Shown here: positions 46,001 to 53,268 of the stretch, one piece after another | Layout: each line of letters opens with the position of its first letter | How positions within the stretch are numbered: position 1 is the first letter of the stretch | From: Formosa sediminum | GTDB lineage: Bacteria > Bacteroidota > Bacteroidia > Flavobacteriales > Flavobacteriaceae | Assembly: GCF_007197735.1 (NCBI RefSeq) | Contig: NZ_CP041637.1 | Coordinates: 3,443,001-3,507,000 of the forward strand | Reading direction: 5' to 3' | Length of the DNA stretch: 64,000 nt | Notes under the pieces: model-generated | The model's database searches: none | Told to the model about the DNA's origin: nothing | Seen by the model: the letters and a program-made list of their open reading frames with translations, nothing else | Made by a program: the position numbers and the translations under genes

Positions 46001-47503
46001 ATGTTCTTCTAATTTACCTTGTTTTACAAGAAATGTAATGATGTCTATTACCTTAGAAGTACTTTGATTTAAAACCTCATCGGAATACAGGAGTAAATTT
46101 TTAAATATTGTAATGGACTTGATTCTTAGATATTGACTTCTTGTTATTTTTTCTAAAATATCATCAATATAGGCATATTGTTTTTCATCTATAATAATTT
46201 CTATAGCCTCTAATTTAGATGTAATGCCTTCTAACTCTTTTTCTGCCATATCGACAATACGATCTCTTGTCTTGTCTGAAAAATTACTTAAATAATCAGA
46301 CCCTTCTAATATCCACAATTCTAAATCTTTAATTATATTTAAAAAGATTCTTGCTGTTTCGAATTCCTTTTTATTGACAAGCACTTTGATATAGACAATA
46401 GACACAAAATTAAGATAAGAAAACACCCAAGTATTTTCTCTTGTTTGATATAAGTCGAATAAATTAGAGAATGCTTTATTACTATTACCAAACTCTATAA
46501 TTTCTTCTTCCAGGTTGAAAAAATAATTTTGAACCTTATCTGCATGTCCAATTTCTGAAAACACAGTATTAGCATCGTAAAATTTATTTTGAGGATTATT
46601 TAAGGCGTTTAACATTAAATACCCATTTTCGTGAATTCCTTTTAGATAGTACTGAACTGTAGTCCCTATTACATTATAATCTGCGCTATCTGTTATATTG
46701 TTTAGGTAAAACCGATGGGTAAAATCGTATTTATCTCTTAAAATATAGTAGTTAGTAAACCCATCTTTTTCTAATTCCTCAATTTCAAAACTATACACCT
46801 CATCTATGCTGTATAGATTTTTTAAAAGTTGTGTTCTATCTTGATATAAATACAGATTATTATGTTCTTTACCAGTAACCTTGCATCTAATTGTATTGCC
46901 AATCCAATCTTTGTCTTGGAAAGCGTAAGTTCTTACTTTGGCTGTAACACCATCTTTTTCGACAATAAAAATAGCATTACCATCGTCATACTCGAAATAA
47001 TCAATAATTATAAAATTGTAATGTTCATTATATTTAAATTGAGTTAAATCGAATAGAACCTGCTTGGGATTATTTTGTGTTTCGGCCTCCCAAAGCACTT
47101 GATTTTTAATTAAATCGTAATCCTTAAATTTAAGCGTAATGCGATTATTATCAATTTGATTAGCAAAAAAACCGGGAATAAAAAGGATGATATTTTCATT
47201 ATTTTCAATTTCATACCCCTTTTCTTTTTGTTTAACCACATCAAACACATAAGAGTTTCCTTCTTTGTAATCATTTACCACACTATAATCGAAAAAAGGA
47301 TTTCCGTTATCTTGCATATATTTAATCCATAAAATAACAGTACCTCCTTCTGGTATGTAAATTTTCTTAGATGGGTACTCTTTTTTAGTTATACAATCCT
47401 GAACAATTGTAAAATGTTCATTTTGTTTTACTACCAAATACCATCTATGTTGTTTAGGTTCTACCCTTAATGAAGTAGTAACGTGTTTATTACTTTTTGA
47501 CAT
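43070..47503 (-). CDS. giant protein with OB/S1-like domains and a Schlafen AlbA_2 domain, inside the type I R-M operon
   Basis: 1477 residues. The N-terminal 330 residues and 740-920 contain several OB/S1-like beta stretches (GNTIRCKVTGKEHNNLYLY, KVGDIVTVRAKNYLPGNDK, PGDEFDVMIQKVEERGFHF, DVGQVFNVEIESYSKEF). Long helical blocks lie at about 340-640 and 930-1080. An AlbA_2 domain at about 1095-1250 shows NTTIEFKTSVFYHPAKN, VSGFLNAAGGNLYIGVNDNG and RILRGTDLFKFFER. The last 200 residues are strand-rich. AlbA_2 domains in Schlafen proteins bind or cut RNA. Tight overlap with hsdR suggests it is a dedicated partner of restriction. Confidence 0.75.
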   Translation of the reverse strand: MSKSNKHVTTSLRVEPKQHRWYLVVKQNEHFTIVQDCITKKEYPSKKIYIPEGGTVILWIKYMQDNGNPFFDYSVVNDYKEGNSYVFDVVKQKEKGYEIENNENIILFIPGFFANQIDNNRITLKFKDYDLIKNQVLWEAETQNNPKQVLFDLTQFKYNEHYNFIIIDYFEYDDGNAIFIVEKDGVTAKVRTYAFQDKDWIGNTIRCKVTGKEHNNLYLYQDRTQLLKNLYSIDEVYSFEIEELEKDGFTNYYILRDKYDFTHRFYLNNITDSADYNVIGTTVQYYLKGIHENGYLMLNALNNPQNKFYDANTVFSEIGHADKVQNYFFNLEEEIIEFGNSNKAFSNLFDLYQTRENTWVFSYLNFVSIVYIKVLVNKKEFETARIFLNIIKDLELWILEGSDYLSNFSDKTRDRIVDMAEKELEGITSKLEAIEIIIDEKQYAYIDDILEKITRSQYLRIKSITIFKNLLLYSDEVLNQSTSKVIDIITFLVKQGKLEEHEYKRFNGLLAYKIKSEKHQLNVKLSSRNYVLQEENKNDIKLIIRLIILQVVLDIEIDNKKHWILNSATLFRFYSYLEEDVNLKKRLLFHATQCITSSKGLPLTVSELIHDFNIYNYVTQDNFSLISPIKHPKIRKKIYKNNGAIFESEAGFHLVNPRHIKSDLNPKNYQSLGCYLNGTLMISSSVKLNKPLSGLDNMDEFEEAWNEFYYFDDKEVVNSNGHNIKVGDIVTVRAKNYLPGNDKLLFLQILGQGERGEGVLYIDQFSKVNLDGFSGIIFPGDEFDVMIQKVEERGFHFSLLSQVSELMLLNINKITHTKAVIIHIKGKDVFLLTKEGFGSYAYNYTHENIDVGQVFNVEIESYSKEFQTLQVTISEKIDEAWEVKSILRQLFKTNFLKDKIETEIVNDFAGNKGLIEELITCIESLITYEKDQIIRLEIYHLLGLFTSITKSSRSYYYSALIDQINLIHQFKNLQNGQQLKDIPIIGEETINSFQLLKQIESSYQLLATYNDVTAIDKLVDIDNKNELDSNLNQIRELILANNLLLKNGITNTAILEYAKNVIYEKLTNEEFDHVLEISENTNLNSEVEELGLEELSLGKENTTIEFKTSVFYHPAKNAVDRKEQGLVIMKTVSGFLNAAGGNLYIGVNDNGFPIGLEEEYKVVKGDSDEYQRYIRKLIVEYFNKDINGLIEFKFLKLNDKEYLEMNIPEYDTPVPLLDEFYQRQGNETRILRGTDLFKFFERKNNQKNKPNTIEEKQLKMNNEFDLSNVPLGQQSIKFEFFTDQKKEVKQIKKGSVKSIHKPIAFLYFLKGNNFMISKSKFSNNNIQHIIAIGSNDRKKYLLQGYDNGCVNKIKVRTILDKKFEYIYSNSSNLEANVKLLHLVDDTDLILINTLKDNDEYLKLYEVSNISVHDHFHLKGNNLIQDSFDGLKSFQIIQQNYKSILKRLIYKSRQNLGKNMSNKTFSKEIKVLKNITKL

Positions 47504-47573
47504 TAAATATTGATTTTTAGCTAATTTTACTATGGTTTAATTGTAAAACGGTTTTGTAATAAATGTTAATACT

Positions 47574-47604
47574 TTTGTTTTACGTGTAATTTTAATTAAT
47601 TTTG
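47574..47604 (+). promoter_or_regulatory. consensus promoter of the small RNA
   Basis: TTTG (47574-47577), a spacer of exactly 19 bases, and TAATTTTG (47597-47604), a perfect match to the Bacteroidota TTTG-N19-TAnnTTTG promoter. It points to the plus strand, where no protein gene follows. Confidence 0.8.
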
Positions 47605-47608
47605 CAGG

Positions 47609-47706
47609 GTCAATACCCAAAGGGTAAAGGACCTGGCTTAGCACTTGTTGCATCGTTCGTATTGCCTTAAGGTACGTACCTCACTTACGAAGTGAGGTTT
47701 TTTTTT
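47609..47706 (+). ncRNA. candidate small RNA (about 90-100 nt) within the restriction operon, opposite strand
   Basis: A transcript from the perfect promoter at 47574-47604 would start near 47609 and end at the terminator 47678-47706. No coding frame is visible. The 5' end can form two mutually exclusive hairpins, GGGT-CAAT-ACCC (47607-47618) or TACCC-AAA-GGGTA (47614-47626). A self-complementary GGTACGTACC follows at 47671-47680. It is on the opposite strand, between the 3' end of the 171-residue gene and the start of the giant gene. It may be a known flavobacterial RNA family such as Flavo-1; I cannot confirm that. Confidence 0.65.
47678..47706 (+). terminator. rho-independent terminator of the small RNA
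   Basis: Perfect 9-bp stem ACCTCACTT/AAGTGAGGT with a three-base loop and a run of nine T on the plus strand. There is no T run on the other side, so it serves plus-strand transcription only. Confidence 0.85.
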
Positions 47707-47709
47707 ACC

Positions 47710-48225
47710 TTAATTTGAGTACGCATTGTACCAATTTTGAAATCTTCTACGCTCTACAGCATCTACCTTAAATGCTGTTACTAACTGCAATGCATTTGTA
47801 ATTTCTCTTATTATTACTATATAATCTTTTTCATGTAACCAATAATGCTGTTGGTTTTTACCATTGGCATGTAAGCGTTCGAAATAGCGCACCCTTGCAT
47901 TCTCTTTAAATAAAACAACAGGTTTAATCCAGTGTATTTTATTAGCTCTCTGGTTATCAAAATTTCTTTTCCCTGAATGCTTACTTTCTCTTGTACATAT
48001 GTGTTCAAAACCAACTGGTTTATTTCTGAATAATGGATGTCGTGATTTTCGTTTATCGTAGGCTACTTGCACATTGTTTATAAAAATAGGTTCGTCTATC
48101 ATATCTTTTTTAAACACACCGTATAATGCATACATTTGCTCTGAAGTAGGCTGGTCTATATCTAAATAATCAAATAAATCTTCAATTAAGTCGAGCTCGT
48201 GTTCTTCTTCAAAAAAATCTGTCAT
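47710..48225 (-). CDS. unknown protein, possible BECR-fold nuclease, in the type I R-M operon
   Basis: 171 residues. After an acidic N-terminus the sequence HPLFRNKPVGFEHICTRES, KHSGKRNFDNQRANKIHWI, then QQHYWLHEKDYIVIIREI and LQLVTAFKVD has the alternating strands and conserved H, R, K and Thr of barnase-EndoU-colicin-RelE (BECR) folds. That assignment is by eye and tentative. It follows DUF3800 by two bases in the same direction, so it is co-transcribed with it. Confidence 0.5.
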   Translation of the reverse strand: MTDFFEEEHELDLIEDLFDYLDIDQPTSEQMYALYGVFKKDMIDEPIFINNVQVAYDKRKSRHPLFRNKPVGFEHICTRESKHSGKRNFDNQRANKIHWIKPVVLFKENARVRYFERLHANGKNQQHYWLHEKDYIVIIREITNALQLVTAFKVDAVERRRFQNWYNAYSN

Positions 48226-48227
48226 AC

Positions 48228-48959
48228 TTATTTTTGAGTTTGAATTTGAAAATCGAAAATGTTGAATTTTTCTTCAAACGGCGGAGTACCATCGTGAATA
48301 GCATAACCGGACTTCTCTTCTAAATAGTTTACTATCTCTTTTTTTACTTTAGAGCCACCTTCTTTTTTATGAAGTTTTCTAGCCTTATATGTAATGGCAC
48401 CTATAAAAAAATCTGATAGTTGTAAAAACACATTCTCGTCTGACCGTATATGCTGAAAGAAGTTAAATGGTGAATCTCTATTATATTTTTCTTTATATTC
48501 TACCTTAAGTCTTGTTTCTAATTTATTTAAACGCTCTTTACCTCTAGTATCTTTAATATCTAGAACCACTTTGTGAGGTGTTTCTAGGTAATTTACCCAT
48601 GGATTTCTTAACAGCAAAAACACTAAAGTGTAGTAAAAAGAGTTATGGTCTCCTTTATTATATTTTGAATGGTCTAACTGACTTTTATTTTTTACTAAAA
48701 TGGCTCTAAACTGGATGTCGCTTTCAAAGAAAAAATCGATTAATTCTTTATATAATTCTATTCTAGAATAAGACAGTTTATTCCATTTTATCTCGGTTGG
48801 AGACTTGTGGTTTAATTTAATAGTCTTAATTGCTTCTTTATATGTTGTATAATTTTCTGAAGCTACTTTAGTATAACCAATACACATTAATGGCTGACTG
48901 TCGTTTTCTAAATGACAACTTTCATCGATGTAGATATTGTATTTATATGCGTTATTCAT
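48228..48959 (-). CDS. DUF3800 protein (RNase H-like) in the type I R-M operon
   Basis: 243 residues. IYIDESCHLEN at the start, TEIKWNKLSYSR, HKVVLDIKDTRGKE and LQLSDFFIGAITYKA near the end are the acidic-residue motifs of DUF3800, an RNase H-fold family often found near restriction or toxin genes. All four acidic positions look intact. The gene follows hsdS (35 bases) and precedes the possible BECR gene. Confidence 0.8.
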   Translation of the reverse strand: MNNAYKYNIYIDESCHLENDSQPLMCIGYTKVASENYTTYKEAIKTIKLNHKSPTEIKWNKLSYSRIELYKELIDFFFESDIQFRAILVKNKSQLDHSKYNKGDHNSFYYTLVFLLLRNPWVNYLETPHKVVLDIKDTRGKERLNKLETRLKVEYKEKYNRDSPFNFFQHIRSDENVFLQLSDFFIGAITYKARKLHKKEGGSKVKKEIVNYLEEKSGYAIHDGTPPFEEKFNIFDFQIQTQK

Positions 48960-48994
48960 TTATAATTTATTTACTGCCCCTTTAGCACGCTATC

Positions 48995-50227
48995 CTAATC
49001 TATTTTAACTCTAATTTTACCCGTTAGCAACTGTTGCATCAAGCCCTTCTTTTGAGACTTTAATTGTTTAAGGAAATCTTCATTTTGTTCTATTTCAGAG
49101 TCAATCAAATTTAGAATGCCACTTATAGCTTTTTGCTCCTTGTAAGAAGGTATTTTAACCATTATTCTAGGAAAATCTTTTTTACTCATAACTCTATTCC
49201 TACCGGCTCCTCCAGGTGATATTACATTAAGTAAATACTTAAATCTTGGTTGTAAAACATAATAACGAAAGAACACAGCATCAGAAACTCCTTCTTTAAA
49301 TGTAAATGTTGGGAACCTATGAGATACTAAGCCACCTTCATCTTCCTTATTTGCTATTGCTATTGCTTGCTCCCATGCAAAAGTTATATTTACTACTAAA
49401 TCATTTTCTTTGACTTCATATAAAGTTTCCATTGCAATAGAGTTAGGGTTAAAATTTGGCTTATGAAATATTCCTTTACCATGACTTCTTAACCCCAAAG
49501 CCAAAAACTCTTGTTCTGGTTTATTTATTGGCCTAAGAGTAGATTTAATATAATGACCTAATTCCTTTTCTTTCCACTCCTCACTAAACCCTGCCAAACG
49601 AGTTTTACCTGTTAAAAGCTGTTGCATTAGCCCTTTTTTACGCAGTTTTAACTTTTTAATAAGGGATTGGGTGTTTTCTATGGCTTCATCCCAATCGGAT
49701 AAGATGGAAGCTATTTTTTGTTGTTCTGGGAGGGATGGAATAGGGATTTTTAAAGTTCTAACATCCTTTCCGTTTACAGCAGTGAAAGTACTACCTTGTT
49801 CTACCGACTTCCAAGACTCTTCGTACGACAATAAATATTGATATAAAAACTCACCATTAATACCGGTACTTTGAATAGAGCACATTCCTCTACCAATACA
49901 TGCATTATGATAAGATTTTGAAATGGTACCTACAGGTGCCCTTACTGACATTAAAATATCATTTACCATACATTTTTTAGTAGGTCTTGATGTCCATAAT
50001 CTTGGATTTGACCGTCTATCTTTAATATCAGCATTACCTTGTATTAAATAAACGCCTTCTCCTATAGAATTATAGGATTTAGAATCTGGAGATTGCCCCA
50101 TACTTACATCAGCAACTGCTTGTAAATTATTAACCTCCCAATCTTCAGGAACCCAACCAATCTTAGTCTTTTTAAAACCATTCTTCTTTTCGGAAGTGTC
50201 GGTTCTTTTTGTGTTATTTTCAGTCAT
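48995..50227 (-). CDS. hsdS: type I restriction specificity subunit (HsdS, full length)
   Basis: 410 residues from the ATG at 50227; a TTG three codons upstream is less likely. Two target-recognition domains (about 25-165 and 225-360) each end in the conserved helix region [18 protein letters not shown] and [18 protein letters not shown], and each half closes with [12 protein letters not shown]. It sets the DNA sequence recognised by HsdM and HsdR. It overlaps the 137-residue gene by 8 bases. Confidence 0.9.
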   Translation of the reverse strand: MTENNTKRTDTSEKKNGFKKTKIGWVPEDWEVNNLQAVADVSMGQSPDSKSYNSIGEGVYLIQGNADIKDRRSNPRLWTSRPTKKCMVNDILMSVRAPVGTISKSYHNACIGRGMCSIQSTGINGEFLYQYLLSYEESWKSVEQGSTFTAVNGKDVRTLKIPIPSLPEQQKIASILSDWDEAIENTQSLIKKLKLRKKGLMQQLLTGKTRLAGFSEEWKEKELGHYIKSTLRPINKPEQEFLALGLRSHGKGIFHKPNFNPNSIAMETLYEVKENDLVVNITFAWEQAIAIANKEDEGGLVSHRFPTFTFKEGVSDAVFFRYYVLQPRFKYLLNVISPGGAGRNRVMSKKDFPRIMVKIPSYKEQKAISGILNLIDSEIEQNEDFLKQLKSQKKGLMQQLLTGKIRVKID

Positions 50228-50633
50228 AATAATCAAACTTTTGGTTTATAAGATTCATTAGTTGTCTAAAATCTGATTCTTTAAAATCAATTTGTGGAGT
50301 ATTGTCTTCAAATCCTTCAGCTAATTCATCTATTGAAAAGCTCACATCAAATACATCTTTAGAATTCAAATGTACCGTTAGCATATGTGTATTTTCTCCT
50401 TTGCTTAACTGAAAAAAGTATCGAATATGGTCAATTTTCAAGTATGGGTTTTGTTCTCTATAATCTATATAGGATTGGTAAAATGGTTGTGCAGGAAAAG
50501 CCCCTACCTTGTCATTATCCTCAATATAATACCCCTTAAATTTTACTTGAATATCTTTATGGCTAGCAAAAGAAAGTACAATATCTTTAATCTGTTTGTC
50601 TTTATTTAGAAAGTAGTTTTGTAGTGTTTCCAT
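50220..50633 (-). CDS. unknown protein between hsdM and hsdS
   Basis: 137 residues, no signal or helices, mixed alpha/beta ([39 protein letters not shown]). I recognise no family. Two bases separate it from hsdM and it overlaps hsdS, so it is a co-translated member of the modification operon; such small genes are seen in some Bacteroidota type I systems but their role is not known to me. Confidence 0.65.
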   Translation of the reverse strand: METLQNYFLNKDKQIKDIVLSFASHKDIQVKFKGYYIEDNDKVGAFPAQPFYQSYIDYREQNPYLKIDHIRYFFQLSKGENTHMLTVHLNSKDVFDVSFSIDELAEGFEDNTPQIDFKESDFRQLMNLINQKFDYYD

Positions 50634-50635
50634 AA

Positions 50636-52120
50636 TTAAAATCCTAATGCTTGTAAATGCTGTTCTAATTTTTGTTCTACCACTTCTATTTGTTGCTTTA
50701 TCTCTTTTATTTCTTTTTGTGTGGCTTTAATATCTACTGGTTCTTCTTCTTCAAACGTATCTACATACCTTGGGATATTTAGATTGTAATCGTTTTCTAT
50801 TATTTCTTCAAGTTTAGCTACATAGCTATACTTATCTATAGTTTCCCAGTTTTTATAAGTGGTTACTATTTTATCGATATTGGCTTCGCTTAATCTATTC
50901 TGGTTTTTAGCGTTCTCATACTCGTTACTGGCATCAATAAATAATACCTCGGTATTGTCTCCTTTGTTTTTATCGAATACTAAAATAGTTGCAGGTATAC
51001 CTGTTCCAAAAAACAAGTTAGCAGGCAGACCTATTACTGCTTTTAAAAGGTTTTCTTCTATAAGTTGTTTACGTATTTTACCTTCGGAACTACCTCTAAA
51101 TAACACACCGTGTGGCAAGACAACACCTGCTTTACCGTGTTCGTTAAGCGTCTCAATCATATGCGTTATAAATGCATAATCGCCTTTACTTTTAGGTGGA
51201 ACACCTCTATGGAAACGGTTATAACGGTCTGCACTGGCATCATCTGCTCCCCATTTATCTAATGAGAATGGCGGATTAGCAACCACGACATCAAACTTCA
51301 TTAAGGCATCGTTTTCTTTTAATAATGGATTGTTTAAGGTATCTCCCCATTCTATATGTGCATTGTCCATTTCGTGCAAGAACATATTCATACGTGATAA
51401 TGCCCAAGTACTTCCGTTTACTTCTTGCCCATTAAGTGCTACATTTTTAGTACCGATTTCATCTGCTACTTTTAGCAATAATGAACCAGACCCACATGTA
51501 GGGTCGCATACCCGATCTCCCTCTTTAGGTTCTACCAGTTTAGCTAACAAGGTAGACACTTGTGAAGGCGTGTAGAACTCTCCCGCTTTTTTACCTGCAT
51601 CTGAAGCGAAGTTAGCTATAAGATATTCGTAACTATCGCCAATAATGTCATTACCTTCAAGGTTAGAAGGTCTTAAATCTAACACCTCAAAATCTGTTAA
51701 CAAATGCTTTAACCTTCTATTACGGTCTTTAGTTTGCCCCAAATTAGGTTCGGAATTATAATCTATATTACGAAACACTTTTTCTAATTTGGTCCTGTTA
51801 GCATCTTCAATATTTTCTAGTGCAATATTGATGAGTTCTCCTAAATTATCGGCATTTCTATTTTCGTAAAGATGGTCGAAGGCACTATCTACAGGCACTT
51901 TAAAACGCTCATGCTTCATAGCACGATCTACACGTTCCTCGTCTCCATTATACTTGTTTATATAATCGGCTCTTTTTTCTTTATTAACATCGGAGATGTA
52001 TTTTATAAAGAGCATGGTTAGTATATAGTCTTTATATTGTGTAGCATCTATGGTGCCTCTAAAGGTATCACAGGCTTTCCAAACCTGATTATTTATTTCT
52101 TGTTGTGTTAACTTTTTCAT
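50636..52120 (-). CDS. hsdM: type I DNA methyltransferase subunit (HsdM)
   Basis: 494 residues. N-terminal HsdM helical domain (QEINNQVWKACDTFRG), SAM-binding motif I DPTCGSGSLLL, and motif IV VANPPFSLDKW (NPPF, adenine N6 methylation). Complete. It modifies adenine in the target site chosen by the S subunits. The half-size S gene ends five bases upstream, the unknown 137-residue gene follows. Confidence 0.93.
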   Translation of the reverse strand: MKKLTQQEINNQVWKACDTFRGTIDATQYKDYILTMLFIKYISDVNKEKRADYINKYNGDEERVDRAMKHERFKVPVDSAFDHLYENRNADNLGELINIALENIEDANRTKLEKVFRNIDYNSEPNLGQTKDRNRRLKHLLTDFEVLDLRPSNLEGNDIIGDSYEYLIANFASDAGKKAGEFYTPSQVSTLLAKLVEPKEGDRVCDPTCGSGSLLLKVADEIGTKNVALNGQEVNGSTWALSRMNMFLHEMDNAHIEWGDTLNNPLLKENDALMKFDVVVANPPFSLDKWGADDASADRYNRFHRGVPPKSKGDYAFITHMIETLNEHGKAGVVLPHGVLFRGSSEGKIRKQLIEENLLKAVIGLPANLFFGTGIPATILVFDKNKGDNTEVLFIDASNEYENAKNQNRLSEANIDKIVTTYKNWETIDKYSYVAKLEEIIENDYNLNIPRYVDTFEEEEPVDIKATQKEIKEIKQQIEVVEQKLEQHLQALGF

Positions 52121-52125
52121 GACAT

Positions 52126-52692
52126 CTATATATTTTCACTCATTATTTTATTTATCAATCCTTTTTTCAGAGCCGTTCTTTTCTCTAACAATTCTTGTGT
52201 CAACCTTAAATCTTCATCTAACAGTTCTATAAAATCGACTATCTTTTTCTGTTCTTTTAAAGCAGGAATATGCACTTTAATTTCTTCAAGTTCTTTTTTA
52301 GGTATAGAGGTAATTGTACCCCCCGCACCAATAAGCTTGAGGTTATATTGAATTTTTTCTGTATTTAGGTATTGCGCTAAGTATTCCCCGAGAACTACTG
52401 AAGATTGTGTTCTAATAATATAAAAGAGAGAAGAGGGAATGGCCTGACCAAAATCTAGGCTATAAGCCCATGCAAAAGTACGGTGCCCTTTACCTGCTAA
52501 AATTACGTCGTTGGGTTGTAATAAAAACTTATTATTTTTACCATTAAGCTTCACAAAACTCTCTTCAAATTTAGCAGGCTTATGAAGGTTATTAAAGTGA
52601 CCAGCATGCAAATATTTAACCTCTCCTTCCGCTAAAGGTTTTTCATACAAACCAAATTGTATCTCTGCTATATCTCCAAGTTTGTGAATCAT
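52126..52692 (-). CDS. half-size type I specificity protein
   Basis: 188 residues with one target-recognition domain (about 1-120) ending KKELEEIKVHIPALKEQKKIVDFIELLDEDL, then a helix KRTALKKGLINKIMSENI. Full HsdS proteins carry two such units, so this is a half-S, which may dimerise or combine with other halves to give another specificity. First gene of the operon, directly downstream of the repeated operator at 52745-52804. Confidence 0.8.
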   Translation of the reverse strand: MIHKLGDIAEIQFGLYEKPLAEGEVKYLHAGHFNNLHKPAKFEESFVKLNGKNNKFLLQPNDVILAGKGHRTFAWAYSLDFGQAIPSSLFYIIRTQSSVVLGEYLAQYLNTEKIQYNLKLIGAGGTITSIPKKELEEIKVHIPALKEQKKIVDFIELLDEDLRLTQELLEKRTALKKGLINKIMSENI

Positions 52693-52723
52693 AAAACACT
52701 CATTTTATATTTTTATTACATGA

Positions 52724-52731
52724 CAAATATA
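52724..52731 (-). promoter_or_regulatory. -7 promoter element of the restriction-modification operon
   Basis: On the minus strand this reads TATATTTG, a perfect TAnnTTTG match, 32 bases before the half-S ATG. The expected -33 region falls on the first 19-base repeat rather than a TTTG, which suggests regulated initiation. Confidence 0.6.
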
Positions 52732-52744
52732 TGTAAAATATTCA

Positions 52745-52804
52745 TTGTAGAGCGTTTCGAATTTAATTTTTAAATATTTTTTATTTTGTAGAACATTTCG
52801 AATT
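52745..52804. promoter_or_regulatory. two direct repeats, candidate operator of the restriction operon
   Basis: TTGTAGAGCGTTTCGAATT (52745-52763) and TTGTAGAACATTTCGAATT (52786-52804) match at 17 of 19 bases, with a 41-base period (about four helical turns). The first overlaps the -33 region of the promoter and the second lies about 40 bases upstream, the layout of a controller-type site. The binding protein is not identified. Confidence 0.6.
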
Positions 52805-53126
52805 ACATCATAAATATTCTGTATTACTTATAAACCAATGTTTTTAAACGTATTACTTGTATTAATATAATGGTTACTAAATGTATTGATTTGAATTTAA
52901 GTAATAAAAGATGAAAACCGTAAAATGAAGTCATTTATATGTCTAAATTAAGATTGTTGGCCGTAGAATTACCTAAATCTGAATTTAAAATTTAAATGGA
53001 CTTTTTTTCATTTAAAGTTCGGGTTTAATGTGTAACAATTCCTATTATCAACCCTAAATATATTACTTTCTGTTAAGACAAGAATACGGCTTCCCGTAAA
53101 ATAGAAAATATTTTAAATTAAATAAA

Positions 53127-53254
53127 CTAAATCTTTACCCCAATAATATCATTGATATGCGTAGAGTATCTTGGCAATAAGCGTTCTTTTTTTCATTTTC
53201 CCCTGGCGGCCGAGGGATTGAGAGCACAACTTTATTTTATTATTGCCTATGGCA
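53127..53254 (-). pseudogene. duplicated umuC 3' end
   Basis: The last 20 codons read KERLLPRYSTHINDIIGVKI then stop, against KQERLSPRYSTHINDIIQVKL in the intact UmuC (54238-55497). Upstream the DNA still aligns (GGCGGCCGAG, CAACTTTATTTTATTATTG) but with frameshifts and stops. It is the tail of a second, decayed umuC located on the far side of the beta-lactamase gene. Confidence 0.8.
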
Positions 53255-53268
53255 TGTGTTAGATGCAT

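Larger units (their letters stand above)
52693..53268. other. control region of the restriction operon and umuC-tail remnant
   Basis: Contains a -7 match for the restriction operon (52724-52731), the two 19-base repeats (52745-52763 and 52786-52804), a repeated TACGG-rich segment (53055-53100) and the umuC tail fragment (53127-53254). No gene. Confidence 0.6.

Noticed and set aside
47574-47710. Type III toxin-antitoxin (ToxI-like RNA upstream of a ToxN-like BECR gene)
   Set aside because: The RNA is on the opposite strand, convergent with the possible BECR gene, and lacks tandem repeats of ToxI type.
52745-52804. Beginning of a CRISPR array
   Set aside because: Only two repeats with differences, no further copies, no cas genes; position fits an operator.
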